Part shown: piece after piece, positions 1-9,725 of the stretch
Layout: every line of letters starts with the position of its first letter
How positions within the stretch are numbered: position 1 is the first letter of the stretch
Assembly (NCBI GenBank): GCA_022563595.1
Contig: JADFNB010000012.1
Span: 21,025 to 85,024 of the forward strand
From: Gemmatimonadota bacterium
GTDB taxonomy: Bacteria > Gemmatimonadota > Gemmatimonadetes > Gemmatimonadales > GWC2-71-9
Length of the DNA: 64,000 bases
Reading direction: 5' to 3'
Position numbers and translations under genes: made by a program
The notes under the pieces: model-generated
The model's database searches: none
What the model saw: the letters and a program-made list of their open reading frames with translations, nothing else
What the model was told of the DNA's origin: nothing

Positions 1-994
1 GCCGCCGCCCGATGTTGATCGGCGGTTGCTGCGTGGTATAGCCCAGCGGGAAGGCCTCGATGTAGCTGTAGTCCCCGTAGTTCATGCCGCGCGTCTCGCG
101 GATGACCTGGTAGAGACGGCTGAACGAGTTACGGTGCTCGCCGAACCACGAGTTCGCCGTCATCATGGCGAAGAAATCGCCGTGACCGCGCACCAGCGTG
201 ATCGGGAAGCCCAGCGAGATCGGCGTGGCGTCGGTCTGTTTCTCGACGATCAACACATTGATCCCATCGGGCATGGCGGCTACGGACTTCGGCACCGGCG
301 CGATGGCGCGCTCGGGTAGGGCATCGAAGTCACCCCGCACACGAGCGACGAACCCTTCCGGGTACCCGCCGCCCAGGCCGACCACGATGTTGTTGCGGGC
401 GTAGAACCGGTCGTAGAACTCCTTGACGTCGTCCAGCGTGATCGACCGTACCGACTGGACGTAGCCCTCCTCGGGGTGCTCGTATGGCGTCCCGCGATAG
501 GCCAGCGAGTAGAGCAGCTCCTTGGTAAGCTCCTCGTCCCGGCCGTAACGGCGCGAGCGCTCGAGGAAGTTCAGGGTCTGGGCTTTGACCCGCTCGAAAT
601 CCCCTTCGCTGAAAGCCGGCGACAGCAACGCGTTCCGGAAGAGCGTATAGTACGCCTCCAGGTTGTTGCGGTGCACCCGGCCGCGGAATACGGTCATCTC
701 CTTGTCGACGTTGTACCCGTAGCCCGCGGCCATCGGGTACAACTTCGCGAGGATGTCGTCGTAGCTGTCCTCTGTCGTGGCGCCCTCGGACAGCAGATTG
801 GCCGTCAGCGCGGCGAGTCCCTCTTTCCCCTCGGGATCGTTCTGCGATCCGACCTTGACCCATACGTCGAACGCGATGAACGGCGAGGCCGGCTCATGGA
901 GGGTCACCGTTCCCGCGACGTTGTCGCTCCTGGGCGGAAGCACGAGGACGCCCGCGGCGAGGAGAGCCGCCGGTAGCAGTGTGCGCTTGGTCAT
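1..994 (-). CDS. M16 family peptidase, non-catalytic partner subunit (partial, 3' end outside window)
   Basis: The frame is open from the ATG at 994 to the left edge, so the 3' end is missing. The product begins MTKRTLLPAALLAAGVLVLP, a short signal peptide, and then follows the M16 fold (GLAALTANLLSEGA, later YNVDKEMTVFRG and SLAYRGTPYEHPEEGY). At the position of the zinc motif HxxEH it has LAALTANLLSEG, so the ligands are absent. This is typical of the inactive half of a bacterial two-subunit M16 peptidase. Its ATG overlaps the TGA of the catalytic subunit gene (ATGA, 991-994), so the two are probably translated together and assemble in the periplasm. The substrate is unknown. The family call is firm; the role as pseudo-subunit is inferred from the missing motif and the pairing. 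Confidence 0.85.
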   Translation of the reverse strand, partial: MTKRTLLPAALLAAGVLVLPPRSDNVAGTVTLHEPASPFIAFDVWVKVGSQNDPEGKEGLAALTANLLSEGATTEDSYDDILAKLYPMAAGYGYNVDKEMTVFRGRVHRNNLEAYYTLFRNALLSPAFSEGDFERVKAQTLNFLERSRRYGRDEELTKELLYSLAYRGTPYEHPEEGYVQSVRSITLDDVKEFYDRFYARNNIVVGLGGGYPEGFVARVRGDFDALPERAIAPVPKSVAAMPDGINVLIVEKQTDATPISLGFPITLVRGHGDFFAMMTANSWFGEHRNSFSRLYQVIRETRGMNYGDYSYIEAFPLGYTTQQPPINIGRR

Positions 995-2331
995 GATCTC
1001 TCCCTGGCCTGCACCATCGTGACGGTGGTCTTGTTGTTGTCCAACAGATAGCGACGCGCGGCCTCACGGATGTCCTCGGCCGTGACTGATTCCAGGGTGC
1101 GGTAGTATTCGTTCACTGCCTCGATCCCGCCGGTGTTGATGACGTAGCCGATCATCCCGAACGCCACGCTCTGCGCCGTCTCGAGTCCCATGAGAAACCC
1201 GTAGCGGATGTTGCTCTTGGTGTCGGCGAGCAGCTGCCCGTCTACCAGCTCCTCCCGGAAACGTGTCGCCGTGCGACGGATCTCTTCTTCGACCAGTTCC
1301 ACCTCATCTGGGTTGATCACCATCGTCGTGATGCTGAGCAGCCCGGCGTCGCGGGAAAGCCCGAAGTCGGCGCTGAGGAACTGCACCTTGCGATCCTGAA
1401 TGACCAGCCGCTTGTAGAGATCGGAATTGGATCCGAATGCCACACGCCCGAGCACCTGTGTGGCCACCGCGGAACGGTCGGCCGCGCTCCACCCCGGTCC
1501 CTTGTAGTTGACCGAGAGCACCGGCAACGTGCGGCCCGGGTACTCCACCGTCCGGCGGCGCGGAGCGGTCTGCTCCGGCTCGACCGGGATCTCGGATGGG
1601 ACGTAACCCGGCTCCCAATCCGAGTAGTACTGTCGGATCAGCCGCTCGGTCTCGTCGTAGTCGAAGTCGCCGGCCAACACGAGCACGATGTTCTCCGGAC
1701 GGTAGAACCGCCGGTGGAATCCCTTCGAGTACTGGTATCCGTCGGGCATCGCTCGGACGTCGGCCTCGAAACCGATCGTCGTGTGCCGGTATGTGTGCCG
1801 GTCGAAAGCGGTCTCCCGGACCTTCTCGTTCAGGAACCCAAACGGTGTCGTGGCGCTCTGCTGGTATTCGCCGAGCACCGCGCCGGCCTCGGTGCGGAAG
1901 TCCGGTTCGGCGTATTGCAGGTTCATGAAACGGTCCGACTCGAGGTCCATGATCTGCTCGAGGTACTCGTTGGACGCCACGAGATAGTAGACCGTCATGT
2001 CGTTGCTGGTGAAGGCGTTGCGTGCGGCGCCCATCCGGCTGGTGATCTCGTCGTAGTTGGGGTACTTATCCGTGCCGCGGAACATCATGTGCTCGAAGAA
2101 ATGCGCGAACCCGCTCTTGCCTTCCTCCACCTCGTCGCGGCTTCCGGTACGGACCATAGAGACGTAGGCGATCTGGCCGGGCGCGCCGGCCTTGATCAGG
2201 TATGCCGTGAAGCCGTTGTCGAGCCGGATCAACCGGTAGTCGAAGGGGAAGATTCCTTCGCTCTGCTGCGTGACCAGCGCGGCGGGCGCCGCGATGAGCA
2301 GCAGGAACACCGCTGGCAGGAATCGTCGCAT
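991..2331 (-). CDS. M16 family zinc metallopeptidase, catalytic subunit
   Basis: This 446-residue protein starts with a signal peptide (MRRFLPAVFLLLIAAPAALV), so it is predicted to be periplasmic. The inverted zinc motif HFFEH lies at residues 77-81 and a downstream acidic cluster (about 148-155) can supply the third ligand, so this is the active subunit. The start at 2331 is chosen because AAGGAG sits just upstream and the signal peptide follows; the frame stays open upstream but that extension has no signal and runs into the divergent gene. It overlaps the next gene by ATGA. It is divergent from the BNR-protein gene, with about 165 bp shared upstream sequence. Length is usual for single-repeat-pair bacterial M16B proteins. 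Confidence 0.9.
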   Translation of the reverse strand: MRRFLPAVFLLLIAAPAALVTQQSEGIFPFDYRLIRLDNGFTAYLIKAGAPGQIAYVSMVRTGSRDEVEEGKSGFAHFFEHMMFRGTDKYPNYDEITSRMGAARNAFTSNDMTVYYLVASNEYLEQIMDLESDRFMNLQYAEPDFRTEAGAVLGEYQQSATTPFGFLNEKVRETAFDRHTYRHTTIGFEADVRAMPDGYQYSKGFHRRFYRPENIVLVLAGDFDYDETERLIRQYYSDWEPGYVPSEIPVEPEQTAPRRRTVEYPGRTLPVLSVNYKGPGWSAADRSAVATQVLGRVAFGSNSDLYKRLVIQDRKVQFLSADFGLSRDAGLLSITTMVINPDEVELVEEEIRRTATRFREELVDGQLLADTKSNIRYGFLMGLETAQSVAFGMIGYVINTGGIEAVNEYYRTLESVTAEDIREAARRYLLDNNKTTVTMVQARERS

Positions 2332-2497
2332 GCGTGGCTCCTTGCGTTGCGTGGAATGCGGGAATGTACCCCCTTTCCCTGCTGGTGGTCCGTCGCCAAG
2401 TTCTGAACGGCCATCAATGCTGCGACGCTCCAAGACCGGGCCGAACGCGCACGGTCTCGAGACGATCACCGTGACGTCAACCTTTGGAGTTTCTGTG

Positions 2498-5467
2498 ATG
2501 CCTCGACTCACGCAGGTTATCGCACTGCTCGCTCTGTTCCTGCCGACCCCGGCCGCCGCGCAGCGGCGTCCTCGACCCGAGCGGCCGGCGACCGTGGAAG
2601 CACGGCGGGCTGCCTGGGCACGCCACCAGGAACTCGACCGAACCACGCCGTTCCACGGCCTGGTGTGGCGTGACGTGGGGCCGGTGGTTCAGGGGGGACG
2701 GCTTGTGGATATCGAGGGTGTCCCGGGCGAGCCATACACCTTTTACGTGGCCTACGCGTCCGGCGGACTCTGGAAGACCACCGACAATGGGGTGAGCTTC
2801 GAGCCGCTGTTCGACGACCAGCCGACGATCGTCATGGGTGACATCGCGCTCGATCCGTCCAACCCGCAACGGATCTGGGTCGGCACGGGTGAGAACAACT
2901 CGTCACGGTCGTCATACGGCGGGTTCGGCGTGTTCCGCACCGACGACGGCGGCAAGACGTGGCGGCACATGGGCCTGGAGGATACCGATCGGATCGGTCG
3001 TGTCCTGGTCGATCCGCGGAACCCGAACCGTGTGTTCGTGGCAGCGCTCGGCAGGCTCTACACGCCGCGTGGCCAACGCGGTGTGTACCGCACGGACGAC
3101 GGTGGGGAGACCTGGCACCAAGTCCTGGTCGGCGACGATGTCACGGGTTTCGTGGACCTCGTGTTCGAGCCCGGGAATCCCGACGTCCTCTACGCCGCCG
3201 CCTGGGAACGCTCCCGGCGTCCCTGGAACTTCGTCGAGGGCGGGGAGGGAAGCGGGATCTACAAGTCGACAGACGGCGGTGAGACGTGGCGCCGCCTCGA
3301 GGGCGGGTTCCCGCGCGGTGGGCACGTGGGCCGGATCGGCCTGACGGTCTCGGCGTCCAATCCGTCCACGATCTATGCGTCGATGGACAATCAGGAGATC
3401 CTGCCGGAAGACCAGTGGGATCTCGGCGGCGGTGCCGTCTCCGCCAAGCGGCTGCGCACCATGACCAAGGAAGAGTTCTTGCGGCAGGATGAGGAGGAGA
3501 TCGAGGATTTCCTCCGCGCCACCGATCTCGATCCGCGCCTCGACGCCGAGCAACTCATAGCGGCGGTGCGCAGCGACTCGATCACGCTACAGGACATCAT
3601 GAATGCGTTGCAGAACGCCAACTCGAGCCTGTTCGAGACCGATATCCGCGGGATCGAGGTGTGGCGTTCCGACGACGGCGGGGTGACGTGGCGGCTCACG
3701 AACCCCGAGCCGATTCGCGACGTGGTTTACACGTACGGCTACTACTTCGGCCAGATCCGCGTGGCCCCGGACGATCCGGATCGGATCTACGTCCTCGGCG
3801 TGCCGCTCCTCATGTCGGAGGACGGCGGCGTCACCTTCCGTCAGGTCGGTGGCCGCCGCGTGCACGGCGACCATCAGGCGTTCTGGATCGATCCCGAGTC
3901 CCCCAATCGTGTCATCCTCGGGAACGACGGCGGCCTGGACGTGAGCTACGACGGCGGCGAAACGTGGCTCGGCTTGGCGTCCGTCGCCGTAGGCCAGTTC
4001 TACACGGTCGCCGTCGACATGGCGGACCCGTACAACATCTACGGCGGGTTGCAGGACAACGGTGTGCTCAAGGGCTCCAGCCGGTCTCGACCCGACATCA
4101 GCCCCAACTGGACGCGTGTCGGCGGCGGCGACGGGATGTATGTCCAGATCGATCCGCGCGATAACCAAACGGTCTACTGGGGGTTCCAGTTCGGCAACTA
4201 CTTCCGCCGCGGGTCGGACGGGCAAGAACGTATCAAGCCGCGCAACGGCATCCTGGAGGAGCCGCTGCGGTACAACTGGTTGACGCCGATCCTGCTCTCC
4301 ACCCACAACAACGACGTGCTGTACTTCGGCTCCAACGAGCTGTACCGCTCGATGGATCAGGGCGAAACGTGGACCGCGTTGAGTCCCGACATGACGCACA
4401 ACGAGAACCGCGGCGACGTGCCGTTCGCGACGATCACGACCATCGCGGAGTCGCCGAAACGGTTCGGTCTCCTGTGGGTGGGAACGGATGACGGTCACGT
4501 CCATGTCACGCGGGGAAGCGGAGACGAGTGGACGGAGGTGTCGGGCGGCCTCCCGCGCGATCGCTGGGTGAGCCGCGTGGAGGCGTCACACGCCGACGAG
4601 AACGTCGCGTACGTCAGCCTCAACGGCTACCGTGACGACGACATCACGGCCTACGTCTACCGCACGGACGATCTCGGCCGTCACTGGCGCGACGTCTCGG
4701 AAGGCCTGCCCGACGAACCGGTCAACGTCATTCGGGAAGACCCCGTCAATCCGGCCGTGCTCTACGTGGGGACCGACCGTGGGGTGTACGTATCGCTGGA
4801 CACGGGCCGGACGTGGACCGCGGCGGGCGCAGACCTGCCCAACGTGCCGGTGCACGACCTCGTGGTGCACCCGCGGGAACGGGAGCTGGTCGCGGGCACA
4901 CACGGGCGGAGCATCTGGGTGCTTGACGTGCTTCCGGTCCAGGAACTCACCCCCGAGGTGCGGGACTCCGCGGTGCACGTCTTCCCGCTGGAGGCGATCC
5001 GCTACCAACGCGGCTGGCGGTCCCGGCGCTCCAGATGGTTCTATCGGCCGGAGGACGCCCCGTTTCGGAACATCCCGTTCTGGGTGGGCGAAAGCGGCCG
5101 CGTGGAATGGAGCGTGCTGGATTCGCACCAGCGGCCGTTGCGTCGCGGAGAGATGGACGTTACCGCCGGCGTCAATAACCTGCGCTGGGATCTGCTGCTC
5201 GATGAGCAACTGGCGCTCGCCGCCGAGCGGGCGGACCGCGACGAAGAGGAAGGCGAGCCGGACTCGTCCGAGACGCCGTGGGCGGACGCCGCGAGGCTCG
5301 GGCGGCCGCTCTACGTGACGCCGGGCGAGTACATCATCCGTATCACCGCCGGTGACCACCCGGCCGAAACGGAGTTCGAGGTAGAGAGTCCCAAGCCGCG
5401 GGACCCGCGGGTAAAGCCGAAGCCGCCCATAAGAGGCGAGAAGCGGGACCGGGGAGGTGAGAGGTGA
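2498..5467 (+). CDS. Secreted BNR/Asp-box repeat (sortilin VPS10-like) beta-propeller protein
   Basis: The 989-residue product has a signal peptide ending PTPAAAQ. It then carries about ten Asp-box motifs of the form S/T-x-D-x-G-x-T-W, for example RTDDGGKTW, RTDDGGETW, KSTDGGETW, RSDDGGVTW, VSYDGGETW and RSMDQGETW. These mark bladed beta-propellers of the sialidase/sortilin type. The last part (from about residue 830) is a different beta-rich domain ending in a charged, Pro-rich tail. The start at 2498 has TTGGAG upstream and gives a clean signal peptide; the frame is open further 5' into the divergent M16 gene. Proteins of this type are common in Gemmatimonadota and are usually annotated as glycosyl hydrolases, but no catalytic residues are evident, so substrate and activity are unknown. 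Confidence 0.85.
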   Translation: MPRLTQVIALLALFLPTPAAAQRRPRPERPATVEARRAAWARHQELDRTTPFHGLVWRDVGPVVQGGRLVDIEGVPGEPYTFYVAYASGGLWKTTDNGVSFEPLFDDQPTIVMGDIALDPSNPQRIWVGTGENNSSRSSYGGFGVFRTDDGGKTWRHMGLEDTDRIGRVLVDPRNPNRVFVAALGRLYTPRGQRGVYRTDDGGETWHQVLVGDDVTGFVDLVFEPGNPDVLYAAAWERSRRPWNFVEGGEGSGIYKSTDGGETWRRLEGGFPRGGHVGRIGLTVSASNPSTIYASMDNQEILPEDQWDLGGGAVSAKRLRTMTKEEFLRQDEEEIEDFLRATDLDPRLDAEQLIAAVRSDSITLQDIMNALQNANSSLFETDIRGIEVWRSDDGGVTWRLTNPEPIRDVVYTYGYYFGQIRVAPDDPDRIYVLGVPLLMSEDGGVTFRQVGGRRVHGDHQAFWIDPESPNRVILGNDGGLDVSYDGGETWLGLASVAVGQFYTVAVDMADPYNIYGGLQDNGVLKGSSRSRPDISPNWTRVGGGDGMYVQIDPRDNQTVYWGFQFGNYFRRGSDGQERIKPRNGILEEPLRYNWLTPILLSTHNNDVLYFGSNELYRSMDQGETWTALSPDMTHNENRGDVPFATITTIAESPKRFGLLWVGTDDGHVHVTRGSGDEWTEVSGGLPRDRWVSRVEASHADENVAYVSLNGYRDDDITAYVYRTDDLGRHWRDVSEGLPDEPVNVIREDPVNPAVLYVGTDRGVYVSLDTGRTWTAAGADLPNVPVHDLVVHPRERELVAGTHGRSIWVLDVLPVQELTPEVRDSAVHVFPLEAIRYQRGWRSRRSRWFYRPEDAPFRNIPFWVGESGRVEWSVLDSHQRPLRRGEMDVTAGVNNLRWDLLLDEQLALAAERADRDEEEGEPDSSETPWADAARLGRPLYVTPGEYIIRITAGDHPAETEFEVESPKPRDPRVKPKPPIRGEKRDRGGER

Positions 5468-5476
5468 ACAGCTAGC

Positions 5477-5505
5477 AGTGAAATGTGAAAAATGAAAAGT
5501 GAAAG
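5477..5505. repeat. GTGAAA(A) short repeat tract at a convergent gene end
   Basis: Four imperfect units of GTGAAA/ATGAAAA (AGTGAAATGTGAAAAATGAA and onward) fill most of the 50-bp gap between the convergent BNR and DUF885 genes. The tract is AT-rich in a GC-rich region. A related tract on the opposite strand lies at 17041-17085. Function is unknown. Confidence 0.6.
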
Positions 5506-5517
5506 GATCGCGGTCGG

Positions 5518-7290
5518 TTAGCGGTCTGAGAGCAGGCGCTCGATGTACGCCCTTACCTGATCCTCCAGGACGGTGAGCGGTACCGTGCCGTTCTGGAGCA
5601 CTACGTCATGGAACTCCCGCACGTCGAATCGTGTGCCGAGCCGTTGCTCGGCGAGCGAGCGCAGCTCGCGGATCTTGAGTTCGCCCATCTTGTAGGCTAG
5701 CGCCTGGCCCGGCCACGATATGTAGCGATCGATCTCGGTTCGCACTTCGTGCAGTGACAGAGCGGTATTGGACGCCAGGTAATCCAGCGCCTGCCGGCGG
5801 GTCCAGCCCATCGCGTGGATACCGGTGTCCACCACCAGACGGCACGCGCGCCACATCTCGTAGGTGAGTCGCCCAAACTGCTCGTAAGGCGTACGGTAAA
5901 TTCCCGCTTCGATGCCGAGCCATTCGGAGTACAGGCCCCACCCCTCGCCAAAGGCGTTGACGTAGCCGTACCGGCGGAAGTCGGGCAGATCCTCGATCTC
6001 GTTCGCGAGAGCGATCTGGAGATGGTGGCCGGGTACCGCCTCGTGCAGCGTGAGTGCCGGCAGGGTGTAGAGCGGCCGGTTTTCCAGTCCGTGGGTGTTG
6101 ACCCAGTAGTAGCCCGGCTCGCTGCTTCCGGCGGGAGCGCCGACATAGCGCCCACCGGTATAGTTCGGCGCCAGATGATCGGGTACCGGCGCCACGCCGT
6201 AGGTGAGGCGCGGGAGCCTGCCGAAGAGTGATGGGAGCCGTGCGTCCATCCGTTTCGCGATGAACGATGCTTCCTTGAGCAGTTCCTCGGGTGTTTCCGC
6301 GTAGAACCGAGGATCGGTGCGCAGGAACTCGAGGAACTCAGCAAAGCTGCCGTCGAATCCCAGCCCCTCGATGATCGCCTCCATCTCCGCGCGGATCCGT
6401 CGCACCTCGTCGAGCCCGAGTGCGTGAACCTGTTCCGGCGTTATGTCCACCGTCGTGAAGTGACGCACCAGGTGTTCGTAGTACGCCCGACCGTGCGGGA
6501 CCTCCGAGATGCCGACCGTCTCGCGGGCGTTTGGGATGTACTCGTCACGCATGAACTCCTGCAACGCGCTGTAGCCCGGCACGACGGCTTCCGTGATCGC
6601 CGCACGTCCGTCGGCTCGGAGGCGGTCGCGCTCCACCTCCGGTATGGATGATGCAAAGTGCTCGAACGGCGCGTAGAAGACGCTCGTTGTGGGATCGTCC
6701 ACCACGTGCGCCGCGATGCTGGGTTCCAGGCCGCCGAGTACGACGCGGGGCTGCGTGAATCCGTGCTCCAACCCGCGGCGCATCATCCCGATCTGTTGCC
6801 TCACATATGTGGGGAATGCACGCAGCCGTGCGATATAGTTCTCGTACTGGCGCACCGTCCGGAAGGGCATCGATCTCGGCAGAGACGCGAAGCCCGTGTG
6901 GAACCCCGTCTCGGAAGTGATCGGGATCCAGTGGGCCCCGAACTCGAAATCGGCGATCGCGTCGCGGAGCTCGCGCTCGAACATGTCGTAGCTCGGGCGA
7001 TCCTGCTCGCCGAGCGCGGCCCGGTCGATCGCGCCGAGTCGGTCGAGCAGCGCACGGCGGAATTGTGTGCGGCGGTCCAGATCCGCGGCGGTTACCGAGG
7101 GCAGCTGGTCATCGTAGGCGTGCTGGCCCACGGACGTGGCGAACAGCGGGCTCTCACGCAGATCGAACTGCCAGGCTTCGTCGAACAGAACATGGAGCCG
7201 GGCAGCGGCGTCGCCGGTCTGCTGGGCCTCGAGGCGTGGCGCGAGGGCTAGCAGGGACATGGCCAAGAGGACAATGGAATGACGGCGCAT
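5518..7290 (-). CDS. DUF885 family secreted metallopeptidase-like protein
   Basis: The 590-residue protein begins MRRHSIVLLAMSLLALAPRL, a signal peptide ending near EAQQ. The family signature HEAVPGHHLQ is present around residues 414-423; this HExxxGHH pattern is the proposed metal site of DUF885 proteins, which are long (about 550-620 residues) helical, carboxypeptidase-like hydrolases. Other typical blocks are GYYWVNTHGLENRP and GEGWGLYSEWLG. The start at 7290 has GAGGAA upstream and gives the signal peptide; a longer open frame reaches 7395 without one. It is divergent from the 2OG oxygenase gene with about 120 bp between. Substrate is not established for this family. Confidence 0.87.
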   Translation of the reverse strand: MRRHSIVLLAMSLLALAPRLEAQQTGDAAARLHVLFDEAWQFDLRESPLFATSVGQHAYDDQLPSVTAADLDRRTQFRRALLDRLGAIDRAALGEQDRPSYDMFERELRDAIADFEFGAHWIPITSETGFHTGFASLPRSMPFRTVRQYENYIARLRAFPTYVRQQIGMMRRGLEHGFTQPRVVLGGLEPSIAAHVVDDPTTSVFYAPFEHFASSIPEVERDRLRADGRAAITEAVVPGYSALQEFMRDEYIPNARETVGISEVPHGRAYYEHLVRHFTTVDITPEQVHALGLDEVRRIRAEMEAIIEGLGFDGSFAEFLEFLRTDPRFYAETPEELLKEASFIAKRMDARLPSLFGRLPRLTYGVAPVPDHLAPNYTGGRYVGAPAGSSEPGYYWVNTHGLENRPLYTLPALTLHEAVPGHHLQIALANEIEDLPDFRRYGYVNAFGEGWGLYSEWLGIEAGIYRTPYEQFGRLTYEMWRACRLVVDTGIHAMGWTRRQALDYLASNTALSLHEVRTEIDRYISWPGQALAYKMGELKIRELRSLAEQRLGTRFDVREFHDVVLQNGTVPLTVLEDQVRAYIERLLSDR

Positions 7291-7409
7291 GAGTTCCTCG
7301 GAAGGTGAGCGGAATACCGGGGCACTGGCTCGAACCAGGTCCGGAACGTATTCTATCCGCCTCGTGTTGTAAGGGGAGGCTTTCCCGCCCTTCACCCCGT
7401 GAGGACAGT

Positions 7410-8495
7410 ATGACGCACAAGAAGGAACACGGCGTCGGCGCCGTCAACGAGGAGTTCCTGAAGTACGACCAGGTGGAGCGTCCTCATACCTATCACCTCG
7501 CGGAGCAGGCGGACGAGGACGAGTTCGACGAGGAATTCCAGATCCGCACTTGCGACATGAGCCAGTTTCTGGAGGGCGGGGATGCCGGTAGGGAGCGATT
7601 CGCGCAGGAGCTGGGCACGGCGATGCAGGAGATTGGGTTCGCGATCCTCGTGAACCACGGTGTGGACACATCGCTTCACGATGCCGCTGAGGAGAAAGTC
7701 ATCGAGTTCTTCACCCGAGCTACGCTCGACGAGAAGATGCGCTATCGTGCCGCGCGGTTCGGGTCGGTGAACGAGGGCTATTTCCCCGTCAAGGAAACCA
7801 GCGACATACATCCCGATCTGGTCGAAGGATGGGTGTTCTGCCGGCGGGCGTTCGATCTGACCGACGGGCGGGATGCGTCATACCGGGTCGATGATTTCTG
7901 GCCCTTACCCGAATTCGAGCCGTTCTTTCGGAGCATCGTGCTCGAGCACGAGAAGCTGATCATCCCGATCACGCAGAGCATCTTCCGATACCTCGGCATC
8001 GACCCGCATCACTATGACGAGAGACTCACGGGCACCAACTTCGGCTTTCGGCTGAACTACTATCCGCCCATCAGCGCGGAGGACGACGCCTCCGGGGCGG
8101 GCCGCCTCCTCGGGCACGAGGACATCGATCTCTTCACCATTCTTCCGGCTCCGAGAGTGGAGGGCCTTCAGGCGCTCAACCGGCAGAACGGCAAATGGGT
8201 CAGGGTGAGCGCCCCTCCGGGCTCCATCATCCTGAACACCGGGGACTACATGCAGCGGATCACGAACGATATCCTACCGTCGACGACGCACCGGGTGAGC
8301 AAGCCGCGCGATCAGTCCATGCTGGGACGGACGCGCGTATCGATCCCGATGGCGGCATACGTGTGGGAGGACGAGATCCTCGAGGTGCTGCCGGGGCTGC
8401 CGAACCCGAAGTACGAGCCGATCAAGGCTATCACGTTCCACACGCGCACTACGGCCAAGTTCTACGGCGACGACTACGCGGTCGAGAGCACATGA
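7410..8495 (+). CDS. 2-oxoglutarate/Fe(II)-dependent oxygenase, isopenicillin N synthase family
   Basis: This 361-residue cytosolic protein has the DIOX_N-like N-terminus (GFAILVNHGVD) and a 2OG-FeII_Oxy C-terminal half. Iron ligands are visible as the HxD in GHEDIDLFTIL and the distal His in STTHRV; the 2-oxoglutarate-binding R-x-S is in RTRVSIP. The NYYPPI segment is also typical of the family. The start at 7410 follows GTGAGGACA at proper spacing. Substrate cannot be told from sequence; the family spans hormone, antibiotic and amino-acid oxidation. It stands alone between divergent and convergent neighbours. Confidence 0.87.
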   Translation: MTHKKEHGVGAVNEEFLKYDQVERPHTYHLAEQADEDEFDEEFQIRTCDMSQFLEGGDAGRERFAQELGTAMQEIGFAILVNHGVDTSLHDAAEEKVIEFFTRATLDEKMRYRAARFGSVNEGYFPVKETSDIHPDLVEGWVFCRRAFDLTDGRDASYRVDDFWPLPEFEPFFRSIVLEHEKLIIPITQSIFRYLGIDPHHYDERLTGTNFGFRLNYYPPISAEDDASGAGRLLGHEDIDLFTILPAPRVEGLQALNRQNGKWVRVSAPPGSIILNTGDYMQRITNDILPSTTHRVSKPRDQSMLGRTRVSIPMAAYVWEDEILEVLPGLPNPKYEPIKAITFHTRTTAKFYGDDYAVEST

Positions 8496-8555
8496 CGGCT
8501 AGGCGCATCACAGATGGAGCATCTCGCAGAACTAATCGACGACGGTCAGGGATTC

Positions 8556-8574
8556 CTCGGGTAGCGGTCCCGAG
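8556..8574. terminator. Weak hairpin between convergent genes
   Basis: CTCGGG and CCCGAG form a 6-bp stem with a 7-nt loop in the 139-bp gap between the 2OG oxygenase and the leuB-like gene. There is no T tract, so a terminator role is only suggested by position. Nothing else is seen in this gap. Confidence 0.3.
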
Positions 8575-8634
8575 CCTCGGCGACGGGCGCCAGCTGTTCC
8601 CCGCGACCTGAGCTACGCGCGTTCGTTATAGGTC

Positions 8635-9714
8635 CTACTCAGCTCGAATCCGCTCCACTACCATGTCGCCCATATCCGACGTGGCGATCCCGCTACGTGC
8701 ATCGGCTGAGGGCACCTTCCCGCTCTTCAGAAGATCGCTCACCGCGTTCTCGATCCGCGCGGCGCCGGAGGTCTCGCCCAGGAAGTCCAGCATCATGGAT
8801 ACCGCGCCGATTGCACCGAGCGGGCACGCGACGTTCTTGCCAGCGTACTTCGGCGCCGAGCCGTGTATCGGCTCGAACATCGACGTCTGACCGGGATGAA
8901 TGTTCCCTGATGCTGCGATCCCCATTCCTCCCTGGAGCATGGCGCCGAGGTCGGTGATGATGTCGCCGAATAGGTTTGTGGTGACGATCACGTCGAACCA
9001 TTCGGGATTCTTGATCATCCACATGCAGCACGCGTCCACGTACGCGTGGTCGGTCTCGATGTCGGGGAAATCGCGGGCCACCTGCGCGTACGCGCGGGTC
9101 CAGATGTCGTGCGGCCGGATGGCGTTGGCCTTGTCCACCAGTGTCACGCGCCCGCTCGACCCGTCATTCCGTTCGCGCGCGCGCTTCTCGGCCAACTCGA
9201 AGGCGTACCGGCAGGCACGCTCGCATCCCTTCCACGTGTAGACGCCGTTGACCAGCGCGACCTCGTCGGGCGTTCCCTTCTTCAGGTGACCGCCGATCTG
9301 GGCGTACAACCCCTCGGTGTTCTCACGCACGACGACGTAGTCGATATCGTCGGGACCTTTGTTCTTGAGTGGACAGAGATGCTCGGCATACAGCTTGATG
9401 GGCCGAAGGTTGATGTAGAGGTCGAGCCCGAAACGCAGGCCCAGGATGACCGAGCGCTCCACCAGTCCCGGCTCCACGTCGGGGTGACCGATCGCACCGA
9501 GCAGCACGGCATCCAACTCGCGCCACTCGTCGATCACGCTGTTCGGGACCAGCTCCTTGGTCTCGAGGTAGTACGCGCCGCTATACGGGTACTCGATCAG
9601 CTCATACGCGAAGCCCTCGAGCCCGGCGACGGCTTCGAGGGCTTTGAGCCCTTCGCGCGTTACTTCCGGGCCTATTCCGTCACCCGGTAGCAGGCCAATG
9701 GTATGGGATTTCAC
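8635..9714 (-). CDS. leuB: 3-isopropylmalate dehydrogenase-type beta-decarboxylating dehydrogenase
   Basis: This 359-residue protein belongs to the isocitrate/isopropylmalate dehydrogenase family. It begins with [14 protein letters not shown] and has the substrate-arginine block [28 protein letters not shown], the metal-binding [10 protein letters not shown] and the NAD-binding [16 protein letters not shown]. These resemble LeuB (oxidative decarboxylation of 3-isopropylmalate in leucine synthesis), particularly the actinobacterial form with LRF.LD..NLRP. No other leucine genes are nearby, so a tartrate or other malate-analogue dehydrogenase is possible. It lies 11 bp downstream of a small lipoprotein gene on the same strand and may be cotranscribed with it. 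Confidence 0.75.
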   Translation of the reverse strand: MKSHTIGLLPGDGIGPEVTREGLKALEAVAGLEGFAYELIEYPYSGAYYLETKELVPNSVIDEWRELDAVLLGAIGHPDVEPGLVERSVILGLRFGLDLYINLRPIKLYAEHLCPLKNKGPDDIDYVVVRENTEGLYAQIGGHLKKGTPDEVALVNGVYTWKGCERACRYAFELAEKRARERNDGSSGRVTLVDKANAIRPHDIWTRAYAQVARDFPDIETDHAYVDACCMWMIKNPEWFDVIVTTNLFGDIITDLGAMLQGGMGIAASGNIHPGQTSMFEPIHGSAPKYAGKNVACPLGAIGAVSMMLDFLGETSGAARIENAVSDLLKSGKVPSADARSGIATSDMGDMVVERIRAE

Positions 9715-9725
9715 GTCGATTCCGG

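Noticed and set aside
2332..2646. Longer start for the catalytic M16 gene at 2646
   Set aside because: The extension is not a signal peptide, lacks a ribosome site and overlaps the divergent BNR gene; the start at 2331 has AAGGAG and a signal peptide.
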